DNA of 64,000 nt, from positions 22,914 through 86,913 of the forward strand of contig NZ_JACZFS010000051.1 in NCBI RefSeq assembly GCF_014904795.1, read 5' to 3'. How positions within the stretch are numbered: the stretch's first letter is position 1; each line of letters starts with the position of its first letter. Origin of the DNA: Nisaea nitritireducens. Lineage in GTDB: Bacteria; Pseudomonadota; Alphaproteobacteria; Thalassobaculales; Thalassobaculaceae. The position numbers and the translations under genes were made by a program. Shown one piece after another: positions 7,794 through 17,123 of the stretch. The notes under the pieces are model-generated. The model was not told where the DNA came from. It searched no databases and was given only the letters and a program-made list of their open reading frames with translations.

Positions 7794-9194
7794 ATGCACA
7801 GCCACCCGATGGACTGGGTCCCCGATCTGAGCGACCGGCCCGGACCGAAATATCTCTCGATCGCCCGCGCCATGGCGGAAGACATCGCCACCGGCGCCCT
7901 GCAACCGGGCACGCAACTGCCGACGCACCGCGAGCTGGCCTATCAGCTCGGTGTCACTGTCGGCACGGTATCGCGCGCCTATGCCGAGGCCACCCGGCGC
8001 GGCCTGATTGATGGCGAGGTCGGCCGCGGCACCTTTGTCCGCCGCCGGATCGGCCGGGACATGGGCGAGATACCGGCAGGCGCTAACCGGGGCGGGATCG
8101 ATTTCGGACTGAACTTTCCGCCGATGGGGAACACGGAACGGGACGCCTTCTCCGACGCCCTGAAGGAAATTGCCGACAGCCGCGACCTGATGAACCTGAT
8201 GGCCTATGCCCCGCATGGCGGCGCCCCGCGTCACCGGCAAGCGGCGGCGGACTGGATGCGCGCCCTCGGTGTCGAGACCGATGCGGGCCGGGCCATTGTC
8301 ACCACGGGCGGGCAGAACGGCATGCTCGCCGCCTTTGCAGCCCTGGTGCAGGCGGGGGATACAATCCTTGTCGAAAAGCTGACATATCCCGGCATTGTCC
8401 CCCTCGCGGAAATGCTCGGTCTCAAAGTCCAGCCGGTGGATATGGATGCCGAAGGCGTGCGCCCGGATTCCCTTGAGGAAGCCTGCCGCAGTTTCGCGCC
8501 ACGCGCGCTCTATTGCATGCCGACCCTGCAAAACCCGACCAACGCCGTGATGGGCGAGCAGCGACGGCAGGACATTGCCGCCATCGCGGAACGCTACAAT
8601 CTGATCCTGGTCGAGGACGATCTCTACCGCTTCCTGGTGGCGGACGCACCGCCGCCGCTGGCGAATTACCTGCCGGACCAGACGATCTTTATCACCTCCG
8701 CCGCCAAGCAACTGGCACCGGGTTTGCGCATCGGCGGGGTCAGCGCACCGCGCGCCATGGTGCCGAAGCTGGAACGGGCGATGCGGGCCTCAACCTGGAT
8801 GGCCGCGCCGGCCATGGCGGAAGTCTTCGCGCTCTGGGTCGACCGGGGCATCGCCGGCATTCTCGCCCGGGAAAAAGCCGAGGAAATGCGGAGCCGCCAG
8901 ACCGCCGCCGCCGAAATCCTGCAAGGCTTCGAGTTCACCGGGCACCCGACCAGCATGCATCTCTGGCTGACCGTGCCGGAGCCCTGGACCGACCGCGATG
9001 CAGTGGCCGTGCTGGGCGAGCATGGCGTCATCGCCTCCTCCGGGCAGGTCTTTGCCACCGCTCCCGGCGCCGGCCGCAACCGTCTCCGCCTCTCTCTCGG
9101 CAACCCGAAAGACCTGAAGATCGTGCGCCACGGTCTCGGCGTTATTGCCGAAACCCTCGCCGGTGCTCCGCAACAGGCCGCCTCCATCGTCTGA
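7794..9194 (+). CDS. MocR-type GntR regulator with aminotransferase domain
   Basis: A 466-residue transcription factor: an N-terminal winged-helix GntR domain (residues ~15-85, LPTHRELAYQLGVTVGTVSRAY) fused to a fold-type I aminotransferase-like domain. The PLP lysine is Lys305 in TSAAKQLAPGLRIG. Such proteins sense PLP plus an amino acid. ATG 7794 is preferred; an in-frame TTG at 7776 lies inside the palindrome. It is divergent to the lyase-alaX-phzF operon, which it probably controls. Confidence 0.93.
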   Translation: MHSHPMDWVPDLSDRPGPKYLSIARAMAEDIATGALQPGTQLPTHRELAYQLGVTVGTVSRAYAEATRRGLIDGEVGRGTFVRRRIGRDMGEIPAGANRGGIDFGLNFPPMGNTERDAFSDALKEIADSRDLMNLMAYAPHGGAPRHRQAAADWMRALGVETDAGRAIVTTGGQNGMLAAFAALVQAGDTILVEKLTYPGIVPLAEMLGLKVQPVDMDAEGVRPDSLEEACRSFAPRALYCMPTLQNPTNAVMGEQRRQDIAAIAERYNLILVEDDLYRFLVADAPPPLANYLPDQTIFITSAAKQLAPGLRIGGVSAPRAMVPKLERAMRASTWMAAPAMAEVFALWVDRGIAGILAREKAEEMRSRQTAAAEILQGFEFTGHPTSMHLWLTVPEPWTDRDAVAVLGEHGVIASSGQVFATAPGAGRNRLRLSLGNPKDLKIVRHGLGVIAETLAGAPQQAASIV

Positions 9195-9245
9195 CCCACT
9201 TCCTGCCTATTGCCTTTCCATTTGCATGCTGAAGGACCACCCGAA

Positions 9246-9830
9246 ATGAAAGTCGAACCCGTCACCCTGACCGGTAAACATGTCCGCCTGGAGCCAATGA
9301 GCGAAGCCGCCATCCCGGCCCTGCAGAAGGCTGCGGAAGATCCGGCGATCTGGAAATGGACCTGGCCCGGCACGGACCCGGAGGCGGTCGCGGCCTATGT
9401 GCGTCTGGCTCTGGAAAATCAGGAAAAGGGCATCGACCTGCCGTTCGTCACCATCGATGTCGCCAGCGGCGAGGTTGCAGGCTCGACCCGCTACATGACC
9501 ATCGACACCAAGAACACACGTGTGGAAATCGGCAGCACCTGGCTGAACCCGCGTTATCAGCGCTCGCCTCTCAATACCGAAGCAAAATACCTGATGCTGA
9601 CCCATGCGTTCGAGACGCTCGGCTGCATCCGGGTCGAGTTCAAGACCCACCACAAGAACGAGCAATCCCAGAACGCCCTGAAGCGGATCGGCGCAATCTA
9701 TGAAGGCACCCTGCGCCAGCACATGATCCATACCGACGGCACGCTCAGGGATTCAGTCTATTTCTCCATCCTCGACAAGGAATGGCCCGAGGTGAAGAAG
9801 ATGCTGGAAGCGAAGCTGGCCGCGAGATAG
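9246..9830 (+). CDS. GNAT family N-acetyltransferase (RimJ/RimL-like)
   Basis: A 194-residue single-domain acetyltransferase of the RimJ/RimL branch. It begins LTGKHVRLEPMSE, typical of this group, and has the acceptor-side stretch AKYLMLTHAFETLGCIRVEFKT near residue 120 plus NALKRIGAIYEG, the GNAT motif-B region. Acceptor unknown (protein N-terminus or small molecule). GAAGGA lies 10 bases upstream of the ATG. It follows the MocR gene by ~50 bases, possibly co-transcribed, and converges with the M20 peptidase gene. Confidence 0.9.
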   Translation: MKVEPVTLTGKHVRLEPMSEAAIPALQKAAEDPAIWKWTWPGTDPEAVAAYVRLALENQEKGIDLPFVTIDVASGEVAGSTRYMTIDTKNTRVEIGSTWLNPRYQRSPLNTEAKYLMLTHAFETLGCIRVEFKTHHKNEQSQNALKRIGAIYEGTLRQHMIHTDGTLRDSVYFSILDKEWPEVKKMLEAKLAAR

Positions 9831-9837
9831 CACCCTA

Positions 9838-9874
9838 CCGGGTCGGACAAGCTCTCAGAAGCTATCCGGCCCGG
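9838..9874. terminator. Hairpin between convergent genes
   Basis: CCGGGTCGGA (9838-9847) pairs with TCCGGCCCGG (9865-9874), with one G-U pair. It sits in the 58-bp gap between the convergent GNAT and M20 genes. There is no clear T-run, so it may be a weak or Rho-assisted bidirectional terminator. Confidence 0.5.
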
Positions 9875-9888
9875 ATCCTTTCAGTAAA

Positions 9889-11100
9889 TTAACCTTCCAC
9901 GAACCCAGCCGTCGCCACCAGCGCGAGCAGGCCTGCATTCAAGCCCCGCAGGCTCAGCTTCGGCTCGACATCGATCCACTCGTCCACCGTATGGGCCCGG
10001 CCACCGGCGCCGCCGTGGGAGAATTTTACGGCCGGGACGCCGTGCGCCATCGGGATATTGGCGTCTGTCGAAGAGGCGGAGAAGGCAGGCTCGAATCCGT
10101 AGGCTTTTATCGCGGCGACGCTGGCTTCGACGATTGTGGTGTTGTGCGCCGTCGTGCCCGCCGGGCGGTTGCCTATCTGGGTGAGTTCGACGCTGATTTC
10201 GCCGTTCGTGGTATCGCCGCGCGCATTCTCGCCCGCGACCGCCGCTTCGATCAGGGCTTTCACCTCGCCATCGACCCGGTCCAGCACCTCGGCGGATTCA
10301 GACCGCAGGTCGATCTCGGTCCAGACCTCTTCCGGGATCGCGTTCACCGACGTGCCGCCCTGGAAGGTGCTGGCGCAATAGGATGATCGGGGATCGCCCG
10401 GCACCTCGATCTTCGACATGCCGACCAGAAAGCTGCCAAGTGCATAGGCCGGGTTCACCGTGCCGAACGCGCCGAGGCTGTGTCCGCCCGGCCCCTTGAA
10501 AGCGACCTTGTAGCGGTAGGAGCCGACCCCGGCCGTGACCAGATCCTGTGTCTCGATACCGTCGAAGGTGAAGAAGGAGGCGATGCGTTCGCGATAGGCG
10601 TTCTCGGTAAAGAGATAGCGCACACCGCGCAGGTCGCCCTTGCCCTCTTCGCCGACATCGCCGACGAACAGGATGTCCTGCTCGGTCTCGATCCCGCCGG
10701 CATCGAGCGCCCGGATGAAGGCCAGCAGCGTCGCCAGACCGCGCGTATCGTCGCCGACACCGGGGGCGAACAGCTTGGTGCCTTCGCGCCGGACTTTTAC
10801 GTCCGTGCCTTCCGGAAACACCGTATCCAGATGCGCCGCCGCGACGACGATGGGACCGTTGCCGCGCCCGCGCCGCAGCCCGGTGACATTGCCGATGCCG
10901 TCTCGCTGCACGTCTTCCAGCCCGAGCGCCTGGAACATCTCCTCATACGCCGCCGCCCGCTTCTCTTCCTTGAAGGGCGGAGACGGGATCTCGGTCAAGG
11001 TGATGATCTCGCTAACGAACCTGTCGTGGCCAACACGCAGATCGTCGGTGGCTTTTTGAAACTGAGCGGAGGCACTGATGGTCGCGGTATCGTTGGTCAT
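9889..11100 (-). CDS. M20 family metallopeptidase
   Basis: A 403-residue di-zinc amidohydrolase/peptidase of the M20 family. Visible metal and catalytic motifs are AAHLDTVFPEGT (HxD), GVGDDTRG (bridging Asp), GDVGEEGKGDLRG (catalytic Glu pair) and the C-terminal FSHGGAGGRAHTVDEW. A lid domain lies about residues 195-310. The substrate (dipeptide, acyl-amino acid or carbamoyl compound) cannot be decided. Start is ATG 11100; the longer in-frame reading to 11304 has no plausible ribosome site and low-quality N-terminal composition. The 275 bp upstream hold no recognisable gene. Confidence 0.9.
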   Translation of the reverse strand: MTNDTATISASAQFQKATDDLRVGHDRFVSEIITLTEIPSPPFKEEKRAAAYEEMFQALGLEDVQRDGIGNVTGLRRGRGNGPIVVAAAHLDTVFPEGTDVKVRREGTKLFAPGVGDDTRGLATLLAFIRALDAGGIETEQDILFVGDVGEEGKGDLRGVRYLFTENAYRERIASFFTFDGIETQDLVTAGVGSYRYKVAFKGPGGHSLGAFGTVNPAYALGSFLVGMSKIEVPGDPRSSYCASTFQGGTSVNAIPEEVWTEIDLRSESAEVLDRVDGEVKALIEAAVAGENARGDTTNGEISVELTQIGNRPAGTTAHNTTIVEASVAAIKAYGFEPAFSASSTDANIPMAHGVPAVKFSHGGAGGRAHTVDEWIDVEPKLSLRGLNAGLLALVATAGFVEG

Positions 11101-11375
11101 GTGTTTGCTCGCGGGGACGGTCGGGGAAAGCGAAATTCGATCGCAGCTTACAGGAAACAGACCGGGCTCAGCATCCACTGGATCGGCATCACCGGAATGC
11201 CGATCAAGAAGCAGCCAAGGTCGGTCGATTCGAGCCATCTTGACCAGCAACTGCCCCGCTTTATCTTCTTGGTTCTGCACGGAACACCGTTCCGGGCTTT
11301 GCATTTTTTATGAAGTCCGTACAATCGCTTAAGGTTTAGACTCTAAAAGTATTCGCACACAAACTGGGTGTTGCA

Positions 11376-12443
11376 GTGCCTTCAGCCGGGAGCCGTCCGA
11401 CGCACGCATTTTTGAAATTGCTGTTTCTTGGCCTCTGCTTCTGGATGCTTCCGCAGAGCGCAGTTGCAAGCGAAACAGCTAAACGGGTTATGATCCTCCA
11501 GACTCTCTCCTCTACCTTTCTGGAAAAGTCGACAGTACGGTTTCGTGCGGAAATGACCCGCCTGGGTTTCAAGGACGGAACAGATGTCTCCTATACCGTC
11601 CTGAATGCCAAAGGCGATTACGGCCGGGCCAAATCCCTGCTGACATCCGCAATCGATGAGAACACCCCGGATCTGGTCGTAACCGTCGCCACGCTTGCGA
11701 CTCGCGCCGGACGGGACCTGCTGTCGGGTACGAAGATCCCGCAGATGTTCCTGATCGTCACGGACCCGGTTGGCGAAGGGTTCGTCAGTGAAATGGGGAA
11801 AACCAGCGGAGCGAACATCACGGGTCAGAGTCATGTCGTCCCGGTGGAATCCCAGCTCGCCCTGGTCTCCCAGATATTGCAGACGGCCAGGCGCGACACA
11901 CCGTTCCGCATCGGCATCCTGCGCTCCACATATCCGTCGGCGGTCAGCGAATCCGCCCAGTTGCGCGCTGCCGCGCACCAGTTCCCGATCGTGAGCCTGA
12001 CCGATCTCGGCTTCCCCTATCTGCCTGGAGACAGCGGACGCCCAGAGATGAACAAATCGGCAGTGGAACTGATAACTGCGCACAAAGACAGCCTGGACGG
12101 CATCTGGCTGGTGGCCGGGCCGAACCAGACCAACCTCGATTTCGTGAACACAGTCCTGGCCACCGGCATGCCGATCGTGAACAGCGGCAATATCAGGAAT
12201 GCCCGCCTCGGGGCCATGCTCGCCCTGCAGTCCACGGTGGAACTCAACGGCAGGGCCGCTGCGGAAGCGGCAAGCGCTATCCTGTCCGGAACCAACCCCG
12301 CGGACATTCCGGTTACCCGGCCGAGCAAGTTTATTGCCGGCGTGAATGTTCTGACCGCCGCCAGACTTGGTGCCGTCATTCCCTCCGGCATTCTGGAACT
12401 GGCGCAGGAAAACGTCTTTTATCGACAAGGTCGCGGAAATTGA
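11376..12443 (+). CDS. ABC-type substrate-binding protein, orphan (PF04392-like), partner of hybrid kinase
   Basis: A 355-residue secreted protein with an N-terminal signal peptide (hydrophobic core at residues ~14-30, probable cleavage after AVA). It has a periplasmic-binding fold of the ABC_sub_bind type: [43 protein letters not shown], and the late domain GMPIVNSG with [17 protein letters not shown]. Such proteins usually bind amino acids such as Trp. No permease or ATPase gene is nearby. Its stop overlaps the TTG start of a sensor kinase, implying that it delivers the signal to that kinase. Start is GTG 11376. Confidence 0.87.
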   Translation: MPSAGSRPTHAFLKLLFLGLCFWMLPQSAVASETAKRVMILQTLSSTFLEKSTVRFRAEMTRLGFKDGTDVSYTVLNAKGDYGRAKSLLTSAIDENTPDLVVTVATLATRAGRDLLSGTKIPQMFLIVTDPVGEGFVSEMGKTSGANITGQSHVVPVESQLALVSQILQTARRDTPFRIGILRSTYPSAVSESAQLRAAAHQFPIVSLTDLGFPYLPGDSGRPEMNKSAVELITAHKDSLDGIWLVAGPNQTNLDFVNTVLATGMPIVNSGNIRNARLGAMLALQSTVELNGRAAAEAASAILSGTNPADIPVTRPSKFIAGVNVLTAARLGAVIPSGILELAQENVFYRQGRGN

Positions 12444-14359
12444 GCCTCTACACGAAATTCATCGCCGCGATCATTCCCATCGTCCTGCTAGGAACGGGCG
12501 CTCTCGGCTACTGGTCCTTCACATATTCAAGGGACGTACTCTACAGAACAGAGCAGCAGGCGATGAACCTGCGGCTAGAGAGTGCGATCGACCAGTTTGT
12601 CGACCGCCGCTACCGGCTTCTGGAAACCACCGGGCTGAACTCACTGACGTCCTACGTCGATCAGTACAAGTCCGAGGCGCTGACCGATTTCAGGACTCTC
12701 AGTCAGAAAACCGGCCGGCGCGTTCTGATTTTCAACCGGGACGGCTCCGCCTTGTTCTGCGGCGGCTGCGAGGACGATCTCTTTCCCGACGGTTGGGGAG
12801 AGCTTATATCCGACATCACCGACAAACTCTTCGGAACCCATTACGCAGCCCCCGGCGACCACGCGGTCTTCAGCGCAGCCGGGTTCGCAAAACCGGAATG
12901 GAACTGGGTCGTCCTCCTGACGATCCCGGAGTCCGTGGTCTCAAAGGATGTCGAGGATATCCGGCTGGCGACGATCATCGTCTCTCTCGCGTCCATACTC
13001 GCCGTCGCCGGAATGATCGCCTGGGTATCGCGCAGCCTCCTCGTCACGCCGATTCTGAAGCTCAAGCTGGCGGCGGATTCCATTGCCCGGCAGGAGCCGA
13101 TCTCCAGGATCGACATCAACTCGAACGACGAACTCGGCCGCCTCGCCCGGGATATGGAGACGATGTCACAGGCGACCCACGACTATGTCGAGCGCGCGAA
13201 CGCCGCGAACAAGGCAAAGTCCGGGTTCCTGGCAACAATGAGCCACGAGATCCGGACGCCCCTGAACGGTGTGCTGGGCATTGCGCAGCTTCTGGAAGAC
13301 ACCGATCTCGACCCGGACCAGCAACGCAAAGTCTCCAATATCGTGGCCTCCGGCAAGACGCTGCTGGCGATCATCAACGACGTGCTGGACATGAGCCGGA
13401 TCGAGTCCGGCGCCATGGAGCTGGAAGACACGGTTTTCGACCTGAAAGAACTGCTGTCCTCGATCATGACCCCGTTCCAGACCGCGGCCGGACAAAAAGG
13501 CCTGACCATACGGGGCGAGTATGCGTTGTCGGAGCCCGCCCAGATGCGCGGCGATCCCGTCCGGCTGCGGCAGATACTCTGGAATCTGCTCAGTAATGCC
13601 GTGAAGTTCACGGATTCAGGCAGTGTCGTGCTCACAGTCAAGGAAGTCAGCGCCGATGCCGCACCGATGTCCGCGCCCTCGCCAGAGACGACACGCGGAA
13701 TTCGCTTTGCCGTAACCGATACCGGCACAGGGATCGCACCGGACCGCCAGGCATCCATTTTCGAGGCCTTCACCCAGGAAGACAGTTCGATCACCCGGAA
13801 GTTCGGAGGCACCGGCCTCGGACTCTCCATCGTCAGTCAGATCGTCGAACTCATGGGCGGCCGGATAGGGATCGAAAGCGAGCTCGGGAAAGGGACAACG
13901 ATAGATGTCTTCATTCCCTTCGGCACAGTCACCGCCGAAGAGCTGGAACACTCGAACTCGGCAAAGATGGCGACCACCGGCGACAAGCGGACACTGCCCG
14001 CCTACAGGATCCTTGTCGCGGAAGACAACGCGATCAACGCCATGGTGGTGACGGCCGTCCTCGAAAAACTCGGCCAGAATGTCAGACATGTCGAGAACGG
14101 CCGGGAAGCCGTTGACGAAGTCATGCGGGGCGAAACCGACTTCGTCTTCATGGATATCCACATGCCGGAGATGGACGGGATCGAAGCGACCAGAGAAATC
14201 AGAGCCGCCGCATCCAACAACGATATCCCCATCATCGGTCTCACCGCCGAAGCATTCGTCGAGCGACATGCCGAGTTCAGGGACGCCGGCATGAACGACG
14301 TCCTGACCAAGCCCTTCACGGAAGACCAGCTGTTCAAGGTCCTGTCCCGGTACGGGTGA
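12440..14359 (+). CDS. Hybrid sensor histidine kinase with C-terminal receiver
   Basis: A 639-residue inner-membrane hybrid kinase. TM1 is about residues 7-27, a periplasmic sensor segment with CGGCEDDLF runs to about 175, TM2 is about 180-200, followed by HAMP, HisKA with His269 in [10 protein letters not shown], HATPase with DTGTGIAP and GGTGLGLSI, and a receiver domain from ~525 with [13 protein letters not shown] (phospho-Asp) and LTKPF. It starts at TTG 12440, overlapping the upstream stop as TTGA. No separate response regulator or Hpt gene is adjacent, so the output protein is elsewhere. Confidence 0.93.
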   Translation: MSLYTKFIAAIIPIVLLGTGALGYWSFTYSRDVLYRTEQQAMNLRLESAIDQFVDRRYRLLETTGLNSLTSYVDQYKSEALTDFRTLSQKTGRRVLIFNRDGSALFCGGCEDDLFPDGWGELISDITDKLFGTHYAAPGDHAVFSAAGFAKPEWNWVVLLTIPESVVSKDVEDIRLATIIVSLASILAVAGMIAWVSRSLLVTPILKLKLAADSIARQEPISRIDINSNDELGRLARDMETMSQATHDYVERANAANKAKSGFLATMSHEIRTPLNGVLGIAQLLEDTDLDPDQQRKVSNIVASGKTLLAIINDVLDMSRIESGAMELEDTVFDLKELLSSIMTPFQTAAGQKGLTIRGEYALSEPAQMRGDPVRLRQILWNLLSNAVKFTDSGSVVLTVKEVSADAAPMSAPSPETTRGIRFAVTDTGTGIAPDRQASIFEAFTQEDSSITRKFGGTGLGLSIVSQIVELMGGRIGIESELGKGTTIDVFIPFGTVTAEELEHSNSAKMATTGDKRTLPAYRILVAEDNAINAMVVTAVLEKLGQNVRHVENGREAVDEVMRGETDFVFMDIHMPEMDGIEATREIRAAASNNDIPIIGLTAEAFVERHAEFRDAGMNDVLTKPFTEDQLFKVLSRYG

Positions 14360-14464
14360 TAGCCGGGCTCCCAACAAGGCATTCGGCCAGGACATTCAGC
14401 GAAGGAACCTTATCCGCATCCCGGCGTTATAGTTCAAACCGGAACGCTTCCCGAGGATAGAGAC

Positions 14465-14626
14465 ATGACCATACTCCGACTGATCCTGACCATCCTCCTG
14501 CCGCCTCTTGGCGTCTTCCTGACTGTGGGGATCGGCGGCCATTTCTGGCTGAATATCCTGCTGACGATCCTGGGATACATTCCCGGTATCGTTCACGGGG
14601 TGTGGGTCATCGCGAAACGGTCATGA
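14465..14626 (+). CDS. Pmp3/YqaE (UPF0057) small membrane protein
   Basis: A 53-residue peptide with two hydrophobic helices separated by a short loop. The first helix has the family signature LLPPLGVFLTVG; the second contains LLTILGYIPGIVHGVW. This matches Pmp3/YqaE proteins, which are linked to membrane potential and salt or cold stress. GAGG lies upstream of ATG 14465. Its TGA overlaps the ATG of the following mechanosensitive channel gene (ATGA at 14623-14626), so both are co-translated. Confidence 0.9.
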   Translation: MTILRLILTILLPPLGVFLTVGIGGHFWLNILLTILGYIPGIVHGVWVIAKRS

Positions 14627-16053
14627 TCGTGCGGCGCCGGGCGGCCCTGGCCGGGATAGCCGTTATTGTCATGCTATGCCTTGCGGCCGTCACCGGGCCA
14701 GCGGGAGCGCAAGAGAGCTCTCCCGAGGCGGGTGACGTTACCGCGGCGCCGCAGGCCGTTGCCGTCACGCCGGTCGCGCACGACGATGAGATCGCCACCC
14801 GGATCGAGGACATTCTGCAAGCGACGGGCTGGTACCCCGACATTGAGGTCAACGCGACCGACGGCGTTGTCTTCCTCGACGGCGTCACCGGGTCCGACGA
14901 GCACCGCGGATGGGCACGCGACCTTGCCTCCAAAACCCAGGACGTGGTTGCCGTTGTCAACCGGATCACGGTCAAGCCCGAGATCGACTGGAGCTTCCGG
15001 CCGGCCACCTCCGAAATCACAATACTCCTGCGTAACGGGCTCGCCAGCCTGCCGCTAGTGGTTCTGGCGCTGGTGATCCTGCCATTGGCGTTCTTCGCCG
15101 CCATATTCGTGGCACGGATGATTGAATGGATATTGCGCGACCAGGTCGACTCACCGTTCCTGCGCAGCGTCATCGCACGGACAGCGGCGATCCCGGTCTT
15201 CCTGATCGGCCTCTATATCGTGTTGCAGGTTGCTGGCCTGACCCAGCTCGCCCTGTCAATCCTCGGCGGTGCCGGGGTGGCCGGCATCATTGTTGGCTTC
15301 GCGTTCCGCGACATTGCCGAAAACTTTCTGGCGAGCCTCCTGCTCAGCATTCGGCAACCTTTCCGGCGTGGCGACTATATCGCTGTCGGCGGACAGGAAG
15401 GCACGGTCCAGAGCATGAATACCCGCAGCACGCTTCTGATGTCGCTCGAAGGCAATCATATCCAGATCCCGAACGCGACAGTGTTCAAGAACACCATCGT
15501 GAACTACAGCGCTGCCCCCGCCCGCCAGGAATTCCTCGAAATCGGCGTCGGCTACGATGTATCGATCGCCGTCGCGCAGGAGATCATCCGCAAGGTTCTT
15601 GTCGACCACGCCGCCGTTCTGGAAGAACCGGAGGAGCCGCTTGTCCTGGTAGACTCCCTCGGCAGTTCGACCGTCAACCTGCGTGCCTATTTCTGGTTCG
15701 ACGGCAGGGCCTATTCGGTTCTCAAGATCAGGTCCGCCCTGCTTCGCTTGGTTAAGAAGGCCCTGATCGAGGAGCACATCTCGATGCCCGATCACGCGCG
15801 CGAAGTCATCTTCCCCCAGGGAGTCCCGGTCATTTCCATGGACGGCTCCCCGGAGGCGCCGCAACCAGCATATGCGCCAGCCATTGAAGCGATCCCCGCG
15901 CCAGCGCCGGAAGTACCGGAATCCGGTGCCTCCGCAACCACATCGGAGGGTGATCTGGAAAATGAAATCGAATCCCTGGAACGCCACGCCGCCTCTGCCG
16001 ACATTCCGGAAGCTGAAGAGGACCTGCTGTCCACATCCGACACCAAGCCCTAG
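14623..16053 (+). CDS. MscS-family mechanosensitive channel with periplasmic BON domain
   Basis: A 476-residue protein: signal-anchor, a BON domain (about residues 55-120, DGVVFLDGVTGSDEHRGWA), two or three TM helices, and the pore helix GGAGVAGIIVGFAFRDIAEN typical of MscS TM3. The cytoplasmic beta domain follows (FRRGDYIAVGGQEGTVQSM, HIQIPNATVFKNTIVN), then a Pro/Ala/Glu-rich tail from ~400. BON domains bind phospholipid. ATG 14623 is chosen over GTG 14602 because it makes a 4-base overlap with the Pmp3 gene. Inferred role: osmotic release valve, co-expressed with a membrane-stress peptide. Confidence 0.92.
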   Translation: MIVRRRAALAGIAVIVMLCLAAVTGPAGAQESSPEAGDVTAAPQAVAVTPVAHDDEIATRIEDILQATGWYPDIEVNATDGVVFLDGVTGSDEHRGWARDLASKTQDVVAVVNRITVKPEIDWSFRPATSEITILLRNGLASLPLVVLALVILPLAFFAAIFVARMIEWILRDQVDSPFLRSVIARTAAIPVFLIGLYIVLQVAGLTQLALSILGGAGVAGIIVGFAFRDIAENFLASLLLSIRQPFRRGDYIAVGGQEGTVQSMNTRSTLLMSLEGNHIQIPNATVFKNTIVNYSAAPARQEFLEIGVGYDVSIAVAQEIIRKVLVDHAAVLEEPEEPLVLVDSLGSSTVNLRAYFWFDGRAYSVLKIRSALLRLVKKALIEEHISMPDHAREVIFPQGVPVISMDGSPEAPQPAYAPAIEAIPAPAPEVPESGASATTSEGDLENEIESLERHAASADIPEAEEDLLSTSDTKP

Positions 16054-16460
16054 CACTGGCTCCCTTTAGCGGCATCGACCTCGCGGGCGAAGTGCTCCCG
16101 CAGCAAAGCCGCGTTCCACAGGTTGGCCTTGAAACCGACGTCAAAGATATCGCCGACCAGCGGGACCGCGCCGATCACAAGGTCGATGGCGGTATTCGCA
16201 GCCATCCGTGCCCGCAGCGGGAAAGGCACGCCCAGCCGACGCGCCTGTATCACAATATAGATCGAGAATAGCGCGGTGGTGCCGTCGCCAAGACCGGGGA
16301 TCAGCCCGGCCAGTGCATCCAGCCCGAACCGGATATCGGTGCCCGGAACCCGAAAACGACTGTCCAACCAGTAGGCCAGCGTCTCAAGCCTGTCGATCTC
16401 GCGTTGTCGGTCTTCCGAACAGGCCGTGGCGCATCTTCCGGCTGGTTTTTTGGCCTTCAT
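16050..16460 (-). CDS. DUF4112 domain protein
   Basis: A 136-residue protein with the DUF4112 signature: an N-terminal LAYWLDSRFRVPGTDIRFGLDAL, a first hydrophobic segment LAGLIPGLGDGTTALFSIYIV, and a second PLVGDIFDVGFKANLWNAALL. Membrane-associated, function unknown. Start ATG 16460 has GGAGACAG upstream. It converges with the BON-MscS gene, the stops being within a few bases of each other. Confidence 0.85.
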   Translation of the reverse strand: MKAKKPAGRCATACSEDRQREIDRLETLAYWLDSRFRVPGTDIRFGLDALAGLIPGLGDGTTALFSIYIVIQARRLGVPFPLRARMAANTAIDLVIGAVPLVGDIFDVGFKANLWNAALLREHFAREVDAAKGSQC

Positions 16461-16628
16461 CGCTGTCTCCGGTCCATGATCTCAACACCTGTGCCTCCTT
16501 GAGATAACGCTCGCCGGTCCCTGCGGTTCCAATTGGACAAAACTGTGAAGAGCCAGCTTTTGCAAGGCTTAGGGCGATGCGCTACGGTCCGGAAAATTAC
16601 CCCTCCGACAAGAATGGATTAGGCTCTG

Positions 16629-17018
16629 ATGAGGAACAAGCTAACGCCTTGGGCTCCGACGATACTCAGCATTACCCGTGCAATCGCCGGCCTGATCTTC
16701 ATGGCACACGGCACGCAAAAAATTCTTGGCTTTCCGGTCGGCGGACATACGCCGGCGATGTTTTCCATGCCATGGACGGCAGGCGTCATAGAGCTGACCT
16801 GCGGCGCACTCATCGCCATCGGATTTCTGACACGCCCCGCCGCGTTCCTGTCATCCGGCCTGATGGCCGTTGGCTACTGGATCGCTCACGCACCGCGCGA
16901 TTTCTTCCCGGTGAACAATGGCGGTGACGCTGCAATCCTCTATTGTTTCCTGTTCCTCTATCTGGTTTTCGCCGGGCCCGGTCCGCTGAGCATCGATGGC
17001 ATACGCCGCCGCGCCTGA
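16629..17018 (+). CDS. DoxX family membrane protein
   Basis: A 129-residue protein with four predicted TM helices and the DoxX hallmarks: RAIAGLIFMAHGTQKILGF in TM1 and a C-terminal NGGDAAILYCFLFLYLVFAGPG. Family members accompany thiosulfate or redox functions, but many act in unknown ways. It stands alone between divergent DUF4112 and a same-strand deaminase lipoprotein ~100 bases on. Confidence 0.9.
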   Translation: MRNKLTPWAPTILSITRAIAGLIFMAHGTQKILGFPVGGHTPAMFSMPWTAGVIELTCGALIAIGFLTRPAAFLSSGLMAVGYWIAHAPRDFFPVNNGGDAAILYCFLFLYLVFAGPGPLSIDGIRRRA

Positions 17019-17123
17019 GCAAGGAACGCATTGATCCAGGGCACACCGCCCAGACAACATAAACGTGCATAAAAAATGATCCGCATATACTCTGTATTCA
17101 CCCTCACGAAGAAGGAGCAGATG

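Noticed and set aside
6539..8011. 490-residue open frame antisense to the PLP lyase
   Set aside because: It crosses two real genes and a promoter region and shows no conserved motif.
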